Assembly: GCA_947503365.1 (NCBI GenBank)
Contig: CANNDT010000081.1
Coordinates: forward strand, 1 to 21,348
Source of the DNA: CANNDT01 sp945876205
GTDB taxonomy: Bacteria > Acidobacteriota > Vicinamibacteria > Vicinamibacterales > UBA2999
DNA: 21,348 nt
Direction: 5' to 3'
Positions 14,677 to 21,348 of the stretch are shown in pieces. Every line of letters begins with the position of its first letter. Position 1 is the stretch's first letter. The notes beneath the pieces were generated by a model. It worked only from the letters and a program-made list of their open reading frames with translations, was not told the origin of the DNA and ran no database searches. The position numbers were made by a program, and so were the translations under genes.

Positions 14677-15468
14677 ATGGCGCGTCCTGTCATCGCGCTG
14701 CTGACCGACTTCGGCATGCGCGACCATTACGCCGGCACCATGAAGGGTGTCGTGCTCGGCATCTGTCCCGACGCCACGCTCGTCGACATTACGCACGACA
14801 TCCCACCGCATGACGTGATGACGGGTGCGCTGGAGCTGGCGGCCTCCTACAGATATTTTCCAGCCGGCACGATCTTCCTGGTCGTCGTCGACCCTGGCGT
14901 CGGCTCGATGCGGCGGGGGATTGCGGCTGATGCCGGCGGCTACCGTTTTGTCGCGCCCGACAACGGCGTGCTGACGCTGGCGCTCAAAGACCCGGCACCG
15001 AAGCGCGTCGTCGAGCTCACCGAGCGCCGCTATACGCGTCCCACGGTGAGCCGCACCTTCGAAGGACGCGATCGGTTTGCGCCGGCGGCCGCGTGGCTGG
15101 CCAAGGGGATCGAGCTCACCGGGCTGGGGCGGGCGCTGACGTCGTGGCAGCAACTCTCCATTCCGGAGCCCGCTGTGAGCGAGAATGAGATTGTCGGCGA
15201 GGTGCTGCGGGTCGATCGCTTCGGGAATCTCGTGACCAACATCGAGCGTCGCGCGTTTGAACGGTTTGCGGGCGGCGGGCATCTCGAGGTGACCGCCGGG
15301 ACGCATCCGGTGGGGAAAGTGGTGGCCACCTACTCCGAGGCCGAGCCAGGGTCGGTGTGCGCGCTCTTCGGCAGCACCGAACATCTCGAGGTCGCGGTCA
15401 ACGGCGCGAGCGCCGCCGAGCAGCTGCAGCTCGGGCGCGGCGCGCGAGTCGTTATTTCGAGGTCGTGA
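14677..15468 (+). CDS. DUF62 / SAM hydrolase (adenosine-forming) family protein, altered active-site position
   Basis: The family cleaves S-adenosylmethionine at C5' using hydroxide (SAM hydrolase) or, in relatives, chloride or fluoride. The 263-residue product has the family landmarks TDFGMRDHY (10-18), VDPGVGSMRRG (71-81), APDNGVL (93-99), RTFEGRDRFAPAAAWLA (126-142) and DRFGNLVTN (180-188). The Asp (D72) and the Arg (R79 or R80) of the Asp-Arg-His triad are present. The position that is His in the usual TFHGRD motif is E129 here (GAA codon). The surrounding motif is otherwise intact, so this looks like a subfamily variant rather than decay. Neighbours are a methyltransferase-like gene 15 nt upstream and acyl-CoA dehydrogenase 21 nt downstream. 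Whether it still hydrolyses SAM cannot be told from sequence. Confidence 0.88.
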   Translation: MARPVIALLTDFGMRDHYAGTMKGVVLGICPDATLVDITHDIPPHDVMTGALELAASYRYFPAGTIFLVVVDPGVGSMRRGIAADAGGYRFVAPDNGVLTLALKDPAPKRVVELTERRYTRPTVSRTFEGRDRFAPAAAWLAKGIELTGLGRALTSWQQLSIPEPAVSENEIVGEVLRVDRFGNLVTNIERRAFERFAGGGHLEVTAGTHPVGKVVATYSEAEPGSVCALFGSTEHLEVAVNGASAAEQLQLGRGARVVISRS

Positions 15469-15489
15469 TAGGATGCGGCGTTTTTTGCG

Positions 15490-16695
15490 ATGCTGAATTT
15501 TGATCTGACAGACGATCACCAACTGCTCGAGCGAACGGTGCGCGAGTGGGCCGGGCGCGAAGTGGCGCCGCGGATCCATGACCTGGATCGGGCGCACCAG
15601 TTCGACCGCGGAATCCTGCCGCAGATGGCCTCGCTGGGCCTGCTCGGCATCTCGGTGCCGGTGAAGTACGGCGGCGCCGGGATGGACTACATCTCCCTCG
15701 GCATCGCCAGCGAGGAGCTCGAGTACGTCGACACCTCGCTTCGGGTCATCATGTCGGTGCACGCCGGGCTCAACTGCCTGACGCTGCTGGCGTGGGGCAC
15801 GGAGGACCAGAAGCAGCGGTACCTGGTGCCCCAAGCGCAGGGTCACAAGATCGCGAGCTACGGCCTGACGGAGCCCTCGGCGGGGAGCGACGCGCGCGGC
15901 ATCGAGACGGTGGCCATCAAGAAAGGCGACCGCTATGTCGTGACCGGCGAGAAGATGTGGATCTCGATGGCCGACGTCGCCGACAATTTTCTCGTCTTCG
16001 GCTGGACCGATCTCGAGAAAAAGAGGGCGCGCGACGTGTCGGGCATGAGCGCCTTCATCATCGAGCGCGGGTTCAAGGGGTTCTCGAGCGGTACCCTCAA
16101 GGAGAAGTGGGGGATCCTCGCGGGCAATACCGGCTTCTTCAAGATGGACGAGGTCGAGATCCCGCGTGAGAACCTGGTCGGCGCCGAGGGCGAGGGGTTC
16201 AAGATCGCGATGTTCGCGCTCGACCAGGGACGCTACACCGTGGCCGCGGGCGCGACAGGTCTGATCAGGGCGTGCCGCGATGCGAGCGTGAAGTACGCGA
16301 AAGAGCGCAAGGCGTTCGGCGTCGAGATTGGGTCGCACCAGCTCGTCAAGGAAATGATCGCGCAGATGGAATCCGACTACCAGGCATCGCGCCTGCTGTG
16401 GGAGCGTGCCGGCTGGATGAAGAACATCGGCCGGCGCAATACGCGTGAATCGGGATTGGCCAAGTGGTTTGCGACGGTGGCCTCCGAGCGCGCAGCCGGG
16501 GACGCCGTGCAGATTCACGGGGCGAATGGGTATTCAGACGAGTACCCTGTGGGCCGCTATTACCGCAACTGCAAGGGCGCGGTGATTTATGAGGGCACGC
16601 GAGAAATTCACAAGCTGATGCAGGCGGATTACCTCCTCGGGTACCGGGTCGACCGGCCGACGCGATGTGAGCTGCCTGCGTGGGAGCACCAATGA
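15490..16695 (+). CDS. Acyl-CoA dehydrogenase
   Basis: This flavoenzyme introduces the alpha-beta double bond into acyl-CoA thioesters and hands electrons to ETF. The 401-residue product shows GLTEPSAGSDA (125-135), the substrate and flavin loop, ALDQGRYTVAAGATG (243-257), QIHGANGYSDEYPVGRYYRN (341-360) and VIYEGTREIHKLMQADYLLG (365-384), in which E368 is the catalytic base. It is the classical FAD-containing single-domain form. The chain-length or branched-chain preference cannot be told. ATG 15490 is preceded by only a weak purine-rich site. The stop overlaps the glpX start as ATGA, so the two are translationally coupled, an uncommon pairing of beta-oxidation with gluconeogenesis. Confidence 0.93.
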   Translation: MLNFDLTDDHQLLERTVREWAGREVAPRIHDLDRAHQFDRGILPQMASLGLLGISVPVKYGGAGMDYISLGIASEELEYVDTSLRVIMSVHAGLNCLTLLAWGTEDQKQRYLVPQAQGHKIASYGLTEPSAGSDARGIETVAIKKGDRYVVTGEKMWISMADVADNFLVFGWTDLEKKRARDVSGMSAFIIERGFKGFSSGTLKEKWGILAGNTGFFKMDEVEIPRENLVGAEGEGFKIAMFALDQGRYTVAAGATGLIRACRDASVKYAKERKAFGVEIGSHQLVKEMIAQMESDYQASRLLWERAGWMKNIGRRNTRESGLAKWFATVASERAAGDAVQIHGANGYSDEYPVGRYYRNCKGAVIYEGTREIHKLMQADYLLGYRVDRPTRCELPAWEHQ

Positions 16696-17735
16696 CTCCA
16701 GTCGCGAAGTCGGATCAGTCGGACATGTCACACGCCCTCGAGTCCGCAGAGTCGGACCTGTCGCTCGACTTCCTCCGTGTCGTCGAGCAGGCGGCGATCG
16801 CCTGCGCCCACACCATGGGGCAGGGCGATCGCCATCTCTCCGACCAGGTCGCGGTCGAGGCGATGCGCCACGAGCTCGACTCGGTGCCGATCGACGGGAC
16901 CATCGTCATCGGCGAGGGCGAGCGCGACGAGGCGCCGATGCTCTACATCGGCGAGAAGGTCGGCGTGGCCAACAAGGTGCCGAACGGCCACCGCTATCCG
17001 CAGGTCGACATCGCCGTCGATCCCCTCGAGGGAACGAATCTTTGCGCCACCGGCGCGCCCAACGCGCTGGCCGTGCTGGCCGCCGCGGAACATGGCGGGC
17101 TGCTGCACGCGCCTGACATCTACATGCAGAAGCTCGTTGTCGGTCCCAGCTCCAGGGACGTCGTCGACATCGACGCGCCGGTCGAATACAACCTGCGCGT
17201 CATCGCCAAGGCACTCGGCCGCCGCATCGAAGACCTGGTCGTAATGGTGCTCGACCGGCCGAGGCACGACAAGCTGATTGCCGACATCCGCGCGACCGGC
17301 GCCCGCATCCGGCTGATCGGCGACGGCGATCTGTCGGCCGGCATCTCGGCGGCGGTCGTCGGGAGCGGGGTGCATGCCGTGATGGGCACTGGCGGCGCCC
17401 CCGAAGGCGTGCTGACCGCGGCGGCGATGCGCTGCCTCAACGGCGAGATCTACGCCCGGCTGGTCGTCGACAAGCCGGAGCACGAGAAGCGCTGCGAAGC
17501 GATGGGCATCAAGGACATCAAGAAGATCTACACGTCCGCGGACCTCGCCTCGGGCAAGCAGATCGTCTTCGCCGCCACGGGCGTCACCGACGGCACGTTG
17601 ATGAAAGGTGTCCGCTTCTTCGGCGACGGCATCCGGACGACGTCGCTGGTGATGCAGACCAACCCGCATCGGCTGCGGTTCATCGACAGCATCCAGGTCA
17701 CCAGCACCGCCCGGGACATGAAGGTCCAGTTCTAG
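16692..17735 (+). CDS. glpX: Fructose-1,6-bisphosphatase class II (GlpX)
   Basis: GlpX hydrolyses fructose 1,6-bisphosphate to fructose 6-phosphate, the committed gluconeogenic step, in the cytoplasm. The 347-residue protein has the lithium-sensitive phosphatase motifs GEGERDEAPMLYIGE (74-88), DIAVDPLEGTN (106-116), LIGDGDLSAGI (208-218) and TGGAPEGVLTAAAMRCLNGE (233-252). The start is ATG 16692, preceded by GGGAG at 5 nt and overlapping the acyl-CoA dehydrogenase stop by 4 bp; a GTG four codons upstream is less likely. Some GlpX proteins also act on sedoheptulose bisphosphate. A perfect hairpin lies just after the stop. Confidence 0.95.
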   Translation: MTPVAKSDQSDMSHALESAESDLSLDFLRVVEQAAIACAHTMGQGDRHLSDQVAVEAMRHELDSVPIDGTIVIGEGERDEAPMLYIGEKVGVANKVPNGHRYPQVDIAVDPLEGTNLCATGAPNALAVLAAAEHGGLLHAPDIYMQKLVVGPSSRDVVDIDAPVEYNLRVIAKALGRRIEDLVVMVLDRPRHDKLIADIRATGARIRLIGDGDLSAGISAAVVGSGVHAVMGTGGAPEGVLTAAAMRCLNGEIYARLVVDKPEHEKRCEAMGIKDIKKIYTSADLASGKQIVFAATGVTDGTLMKGVRFFGDGIRTTSLVMQTNPHRLRFIDSIQVTSTARDMKVQF

Positions 17736-17738
17736 CTC

Positions 17739-17755
17739 ACGCTACTGCGTAGCGT
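17739..17755. terminator. Hairpin after glpX, possible transcript end
   Basis: ACGCTAC (17739-17745), TGC, GTAGCGT (17749-17755) is a perfect 7-bp inverted repeat starting 3 nt after the glpX stop. Only two T residues follow, so it is not a classical intrinsic terminator; it could act with Rho or protect the 3' end. The next gene starts 124 bp further on, and no gene lies between. Confidence 0.4.
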
Positions 17756-17878
17756 TCGCCGCGTGCCCGGTGCCGCTCTTCCGTATCTACGCGAAGGGGA
17801 TGAATTCGATCGGTATCGCCCTTGGGCGCCGAAGCAGCAGTGGAGCAGTCTGCGAAGGCGGCGGTGCTATTGTAGTGA

Positions 17879-19186
17879 TTGAGCGTGGCCGATCGTCGTA
17901 CGTCGAATCCGCCGAAAACTGAACGCGCGGCCCTTGTCGGGCTCGTGACGGGTACCGCACGCCGCATCGAAGCCGATCACTCGCTCGATGAGCTCGCCGG
18001 CCTTGCGGATGCGGCCGGCGCATCGGTCGCACTGCGCATGCTGCAGGAGCGTCCGCGGCCAGACCCCGCCACCTTCATCGGCAGCGGCAAGGTGACGAAC
18101 CTTGCCGCGGCATGCGCCGAAGCCGACGTCGACGTCGTCATCTTCGACAACGAGCTCACCCCCGCGCAGTTGCGCCAGCTCGAAGAGAAGCTCGAGCGCA
18201 AGGTCATCGATCGCACGCAGCTCATCCTTGACATCTTTGCGCGGCGCGCGCGGACGCGCGAAGGCAAGTGGCAGGTCGAGCTCGCGCAGCTCAAGTACAT
18301 GCTGCCGCGGCTGGTCGGCTCCAGCACCGCGTTGTCGCGGCTCGGCGGCGGCATCGGCACCCGCGGCCCCGGTGAAACCAAGCTCGAAACGGATCGCCGC
18401 CGGATCCGCGTCCGCATCCAGGCGATCCAGAAAGAGATCGACCAGGTGCGGCAGCGCCGTACCCAGTTGCGCGAGCGGCGCCAGAAGCAGTCGGTGCCCA
18501 CCGTCGCGCTCGTCGGCTACACCAATGCCGGCAAGACGACGCTGTTCAACCGGCTGACGAATGAGAAGGCCGTTGCCTCGGACGCGCTGTTTGTGACGCT
18601 CGATCCGATGATTCGGCAGGTCCATTTGCCAGACCGCCGCGAGCTCCTGATCTCCGACACGGTCGGATTCATCGACCGCCTGCCCCACGCGCTGGTTGCC
18701 GCCTTTCGCGCGACGCTCGAGGAGGTGGCCGAAGCGGAGCTTGCCTTGCACGTGATCGACGCGGCGAGTCCCGACCGGGAGCGCCACGTGGCGGCGGTAC
18801 AGCGGGTGCTCGAAGAGGTGGGCGCGGTCGACGTCCCGCTGATCGATGTCTACAACAAGGCCGACGCGATTACGCCAGACGAGCGCCGGCGTATTGCCGA
18901 GCGCGATCCAGGGGCAGCCGTGATTTCGGCCTCGACTGGAGAAGGCATCGACGAGCTCATCCAGATGGTGGCCTCGCGTCTTGCGCTCGACACGCGGCGG
19001 ATTACGATCGTGTTTGACAGCGAGAAGGAGTTCGATCGCCAGCAGATCGCCCGTCTCTACCGCGTCGCGCGCGTCGTCAGCCACGTGGCTACCGGCGGCC
19101 GGGTGGTGATCGAGGCTGACGTCCCGCGGCGGTTCATCGAACGATTGACGACGCCGGGACCCGAAGAATCGAATGATGCGAGCTAG
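17879..19186 (+). CDS. hflX: GTPase HflX
   Basis: HflX is a ribosome-associated GTPase that splits stalled or heat-damaged 70S ribosomes. The 435 residues contain the N-terminal HflX domain with FIGSGKVTNLA (67-77), RTREGKWQVELAQLKYMLPRL (125-145) and GIGTRGPGETKLETDRRRIR (158-177), then a helical linker (178-203). The G domain has G1 GYTNAGKT (213-220), switch I FVTLDPMIR (238-246), G3 DTVGF (260-264), G4 NKAD (326-329) and G5 SAS (350-352). The usual T-T after LDP in switch I is replaced by M-I. The start is TTG 17879 or GTG 17885, neither with a clear ribosome-binding site. The 3' end overlaps the lipoprotein gene by 14 bp. Confidence 0.95.
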   Translation: MSVADRRTSNPPKTERAALVGLVTGTARRIEADHSLDELAGLADAAGASVALRMLQERPRPDPATFIGSGKVTNLAAACAEADVDVVIFDNELTPAQLRQLEEKLERKVIDRTQLILDIFARRARTREGKWQVELAQLKYMLPRLVGSSTALSRLGGGIGTRGPGETKLETDRRRIRVRIQAIQKEIDQVRQRRTQLRERRQKQSVPTVALVGYTNAGKTTLFNRLTNEKAVASDALFVTLDPMIRQVHLPDRRELLISDTVGFIDRLPHALVAAFRATLEEVAEAELALHVIDAASPDRERHVAAVQRVLEEVGAVDVPLIDVYNKADAITPDERRRIAERDPGAAVISASTGEGIDELIQMVASRLALDTRRITIVFDSEKEFDRQQIARLYRVARVVSHVATGGRVVIEADVPRRFIERLTTPGPEESNDAS

Positions 19187-20585
19187 CGCCCTTTCAAGGC
19201 CCACGGGCCACGGAGACACGGAGTCACGGAGAAGGACCTCAAAGGCCCTCCGGCTTCCAGTGCTTGTAGCGCTTGTGATGATGCTTGGCGCCTGCGCCGC
19301 GAAGGCTCCGCCGGCTCTGCCTACCGCTCTCAAGTATGCCGAGTTCATGTATCCGGCCGTGCCGCCGGAACTGCGGTCGCCCGCTGATGCCGAGTCGGTC
19401 GACCGTGGATGGCGCTTCCTGCAGCACGACGACCTGGCGAATGCCGACCGCGAATTCGCGGCCGCGCTCAAGCGCTCGCCGGCGTTGTATCCGGCGCGGG
19501 CCGGCCGAGGCTACGTGGCGGTCGCCCGTAAAGACTACGGCGCAGCGGTGGCGGACTTCGACGCCACGCTCAAGGCAGCGCCCAGGTACGTGCCGGCCCT
19601 GGTCGGCCGCGGCCAGTCGTTGCTGGCGCTCAAGCGCGAGACCGACGCCCTCGCCGCGTTCGAAGCGGCGCTCGCCGCAGATCCATCCCTGACGGACCTG
19701 GCACGGCGCATCGACGTCCTGCGGTTCCGCAGCCTGCAGGAGGTCATCGAGGCGGCGCGAGCCGCCGTCGCCGCCGGACGCGCCGACGAGGCCCGGGCCG
19801 CCTACGTTCGGGCGCTCGCCGCATCGCCCGAGAGCGCATTCCTGCATCGGGAGCTGGGCCTGCTGGAGCGCCGGCAGGGCAACCTTGCTGGCGCACTCGA
19901 GCATTTCCGTCGTGCGACCGAGCTGGATCCCAGCGACGCCGTCTCGTTCGTGCAGACTGGCGAAGTCCTGGAGCAGCAGCAGGATTTACCAGGCGCCGAT
20001 GCCGCCTATCGCGCGGCTGCCGGTATCGAGCCCACCCCTGACCTCACGCGCCGCATTGCCGCGCTCGGCGAGAGAATGCGCGAGCTGAAGCTGCCGCCTG
20101 AAGTGCTGGCGCTTCCCACCTCGAACCAGATCACGCGGGGGGATCTGGCGGCGCTGCTCGGTATTCGTCTCGAGGCGATCCTTCGTCAGGCGCCGGCTCG
20201 CGAGGTCGTGATGACCGATACGCGTGGGCACTGGGCCGCGGCCTGGATCAGCATGGTGGTACGTGCCGGCGCGATGGATGAATTCGAGAACCACACCTTC
20301 CAGCCGCGCGCGCCGGTGCGCCGCGTCGACCTCGCCCGCGCGGTCAGCCGTGTCGCCACGCTGCTGGCCAACACGCGCCCCGTGTTGCGCGCCCGCATTG
20401 CCGACCGTCCCGACATCGCCGACATGGATCGCGGCCACCTGAATTATCGGGACGCCGCCATTGCCGTGGCCTCGGGCGTGATGCCTCTCGTCGACGGCAA
20501 CAGGTTTCAGTTGTCCCAGGCGGTGACGGGCGCGGAAGCGACCCAGACCGTCGAGCGCCTCCGCGCGCTCGTCGTCCAGCCGTAG
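19173..20585 (+). CDS. TPR lipoprotein with SLH-like C-terminal repeats
   Basis: From ATG 19173 the product has 470 residues. A lipoprotein signal, LPVLVALVMMLGAC, ends at C41, so the protein is probably lipid-anchored in the envelope. Residues about 72-180 and 190-290 form tetratricopeptide-like helical pairs (for example ADREFAAALKRSPALYPARAGRGYVAVARKDYGAAVADFDATL). Residues about 318-460 contain two SLH-like segments, DTRGHWAAAWISMVVRAGAMDEFENHTFQPRAPVRRVDLA and a more degenerate copy around DMDRGHLNYRDAAIAVASGV. SLH modules usually bind wall polymers or peptidoglycan. The first 24 residues are partly translated octamer repeat (GHGDTESRR) and look non-native, so the true start is uncertain; GTG 19260 would leave too short an n-region. 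It overlaps hflX by 14 bp and is followed by pgsA after 4 nt. Function as an envelope scaffold is inference. Confidence 0.8.
   Translation: MMRASALSRPTGHGDTESRRRTSKALRLPVLVALVMMLGACAAKAPPALPTALKYAEFMYPAVPPELRSPADAESVDRGWRFLQHDDLANADREFAAALKRSPALYPARAGRGYVAVARKDYGAAVADFDATLKAAPRYVPALVGRGQSLLALKRETDALAAFEAALAADPSLTDLARRIDVLRFRSLQEVIEAARAAVAAGRADEARAAYVRALAASPESAFLHRELGLLERRQGNLAGALEHFRRATELDPSDAVSFVQTGEVLEQQQDLPGADAAYRAAAGIEPTPDLTRRIAALGERMRELKLPPEVLALPTSNQITRGDLAALLGIRLEAILRQAPAREVVMTDTRGHWAAAWISMVVRAGAMDEFENHTFQPRAPVRRVDLARAVSRVATLLANTRPVLRARIADRPDIADMDRGHLNYRDAAIAVASGVMPLVDGNRFQLSQAVTGAEATQTVERLRALVVQP
19210..19233 (+). repeat. Octamer tandem array CACGGAGR/T (three units) inside the lipoprotein 5' end
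   Basis: CACGGAGA (19210-19217), CACGGAGT (19218-19225) and CACGGAGA (19226-19233) run without spacers 23 nt after the hflX stop. The array lies in the translated or untranslated 5' end of the lipoprotein gene, depending on which start is used. It differs in one base from the CACCGAGR array before mnmA. Confidence 0.8.
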
Positions 20586-20589
20586 CGCG

Positions 20590-21156
20590 GTGGGCAACCT
20601 CACTCTCGCCAACCAGCTCACGATCCTGAGGATCATGTTGATCCCGGCGTTCGTGTTGCTCGTCGTGTATGGCTACCTCGGGTGGGCGCTGCTGACGTTT
20701 CTCATCGCGGGCGTGACCGATGCCCTGGACGGATTGATCGCGCGACGGGCGGGGCAGCGCACCAGCCTGGGCGCGTGGCTCGACCCGATGGCGGATAAGC
20801 TCCTGCTGGTAACCACGTTCATCGTGCTGACGCTGCCAGGACTTCCGCTCGCCAACCATATCCCGCTGTGGCTCACGGTCGTGCTCATCAGCCGCGACAT
20901 CGTCATCGTCGGCGTCGTCGCAATCGTCAACCTCGCCGTCGGCCCGCGGACATTCCGCCCGTCGATGTTCGGCAAGCTCGCGACCGCGACCTACATCGTC
21001 ACGAGCGTGGTGGTGATGTATTTCAACTACCTGGGCAGGCCGTCGGTGCTCGTCGACCTGATGATCTGGCTATCGCTCGCGCTGACGCTGATCTCGAGCG
21101 CGGATTACTTTCTGAAAATGCGCCACTTGATCAACGAGGCGCCGGGCATCAGGTAG
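20590..21156 (+). CDS. pgsA: CDP-diacylglycerol-glycerol-3-phosphate 3-phosphatidyltransferase (PgsA-like)
   Basis: This integral membrane CDP-alcohol phosphatidyltransferase probably makes phosphatidylglycerol phosphate, the precursor of phosphatidylglycerol and cardiolipin. The 188-residue product carries the complete family motif: D44-A-L-D47-G48-x2-A51-R52, then G61, D65 and D69. Hydrophobic segments surround it (about 12-42, 78-98, 108-125, 130-150 and 155-175), in keeping with six membrane helices. NLTLANQLTILRIMLIPAFVL is a typical PgsA beginning. The start GTG 20590 lies 4 nt after the lipoprotein stop and has no Shine-Dalgarno, so it probably depends on coupling. A related specificity, such as another CDP-alcohol acceptor, cannot be excluded. 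Its TAG stop lies inside the first unit of an octamer array. Confidence 0.92.
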   Translation: MGNLTLANQLTILRIMLIPAFVLLVVYGYLGWALLTFLIAGVTDALDGLIARRAGQRTSLGAWLDPMADKLLLVTTFIVLTLPGLPLANHIPLWLTVVLISRDIVIVGVVAIVNLAVGPRTFRPSMFGKLATATYIVTSVVVMYFNYLGRPSVLVDLMIWLSLALTLISSADYFLKMRHLINEAPGIR

Positions 21157-21191
21157 CTGGGTGGCTGGGTAGCTCGGTAGCTGGGTAGCTG
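21152..21191 (+). repeat. Octamer tandem array GGTAGCTG (five units)
   Basis: GGTAGCTG (21152), GGTGGCTG (21160), GGTAGCTC (21168), GGTAGCTG (21176) and GGTAGCTG (21184) form five contiguous units without spacers, followed by a G-run. The first unit contains the pgsA stop codon TAG. An inverted arrangement of the same octamer lies at 4139-4167. The IS3 remnant begins roughly 30-60 bp further on. Confidence 0.88.
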
Positions 21192-21253
21192 GGGGGAACC
21201 GGACGGGAAGTTTAGACCCGTTTGTGCTTGATCCGATTCGGTGGACGGTTTAG

Positions 21254-21348
21254 TTACGCTGCGTGAGTCATCTTGCGTTCGTACGCCGCGGGGCTCATCC
21301 GACCAGCCGATGAGTGCCGCCGCCGTTGGTTATAGAACACTTCGAGGT
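21254..21348 (-). mobile_element. IS3-family transposase (OrfB), C-terminal end, continues beyond window
   Basis: The minus-strand frame running from the window edge to the TAA at 21256-21254 encodes 30 residues: LEVFYNQRRRHSSAGRMSPA followed by AYERKMTHAA. This is the conserved C-terminal end of the IS3-family DDE integrase subunit (compare the general pattern FYNxxRRHSxxGxxSPxxYE). The catalytic residues lie outside the window. The element's terminal inverted repeat should fall between about 21192 and 21253, but I cannot place its edge from one end alone. Whether the copy is intact cannot be judged here. Confidence 0.88.

Noticed and set aside
14665..16518. 617-codon open frame on the minus strand
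   Set aside because: It is antisense to the DUF62 and acyl-CoA dehydrogenase genes, is rich in His/Arg/Asp as expected of a mirror frame in high-GC DNA, and has no domain signature.
21152..21191. Short array as a CRISPR
   Set aside because: Units are 8 bp and contiguous with no spacers, and there are no cas genes.

Overview
The window is high-GC, densely coded bacterial chromosome with mostly housekeeping genes. The exported proteins include an outer-membrane beta-barrel, a lipobox protein and signal peptides, so the cell is Gram-negative. The style of the genes suggests Acidobacteriota (Vicinamibacteria-like): a conserved nucleotidyltransferase plus small-partner pair, a barrel with a CDxDFxRxEI-type N-terminal domain, an orphan fdhE-like gene, and short tandem repeats at gene ends. 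That taxonomic call is inference from sequence style, not a database match.

Layout. 1-199: leader with a nested inverted repeat. 200-2032: an exported M20 metallopeptidase converging on a multi-pass membrane protein. 2168-4122: a penicillin-binding D-Ala-D-Ala carboxypeptidase (own promoter) converging on an FdhE-like zinc-ribbon protein. 4178-7834: a forward run of glycogen synthase, thioredoxin, thioredoxin reductase, a VOC/glyoxalase-fold protein and a DinB-fold protein. 8010-8809: a nucleotidyltransferase overlapping a small helical protein that probably starts at CTG. 8810-9340: a gene-poor stretch. 9341-10905: a small secreted protein and an outer-membrane barrel. 13218-10923 (minus): a cysteine desulfurase and the tRNA 2-thiouridylase MnmA, a sulfur-relay pair. 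13408-17735 (plus): bactofilin, a methyltransferase-like protein, a DUF62 SAM hydrolase-like protein with an altered catalytic position, acyl-CoA dehydrogenase and class II fructose-1,6-bisphosphatase. 17879-21156 (plus): HflX, a TPR/SLH lipoprotein and a CDP-alcohol phosphatidyltransferase. 21254-21348 (minus): the last 30 codons of an IS3-family transposase.

Functional links. TrxA and TrxB form a complete NADPH disulfide-reducing pair. The desulfurase can feed persulfide sulfur to MnmA. DacA, bactofilin, the SLH lipoprotein and PgsA all concern the envelope. GlgA and GlpX touch glycogen and gluconeogenesis.

The most unusual structural signal is a set of short tandem arrays with 7-, 8- or 10-bp units. 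Five of six lie at or just after the stop codon of the upstream gene; the sixth is a head-to-head version between the divergent fdhE and glgA. Other points of interest are the probable CTG start of the nucleotidyltransferase partner, the barrel gene whose signal peptide lies upstream of any canonical start codon, and the His-to-Glu change in the DUF62 protein.
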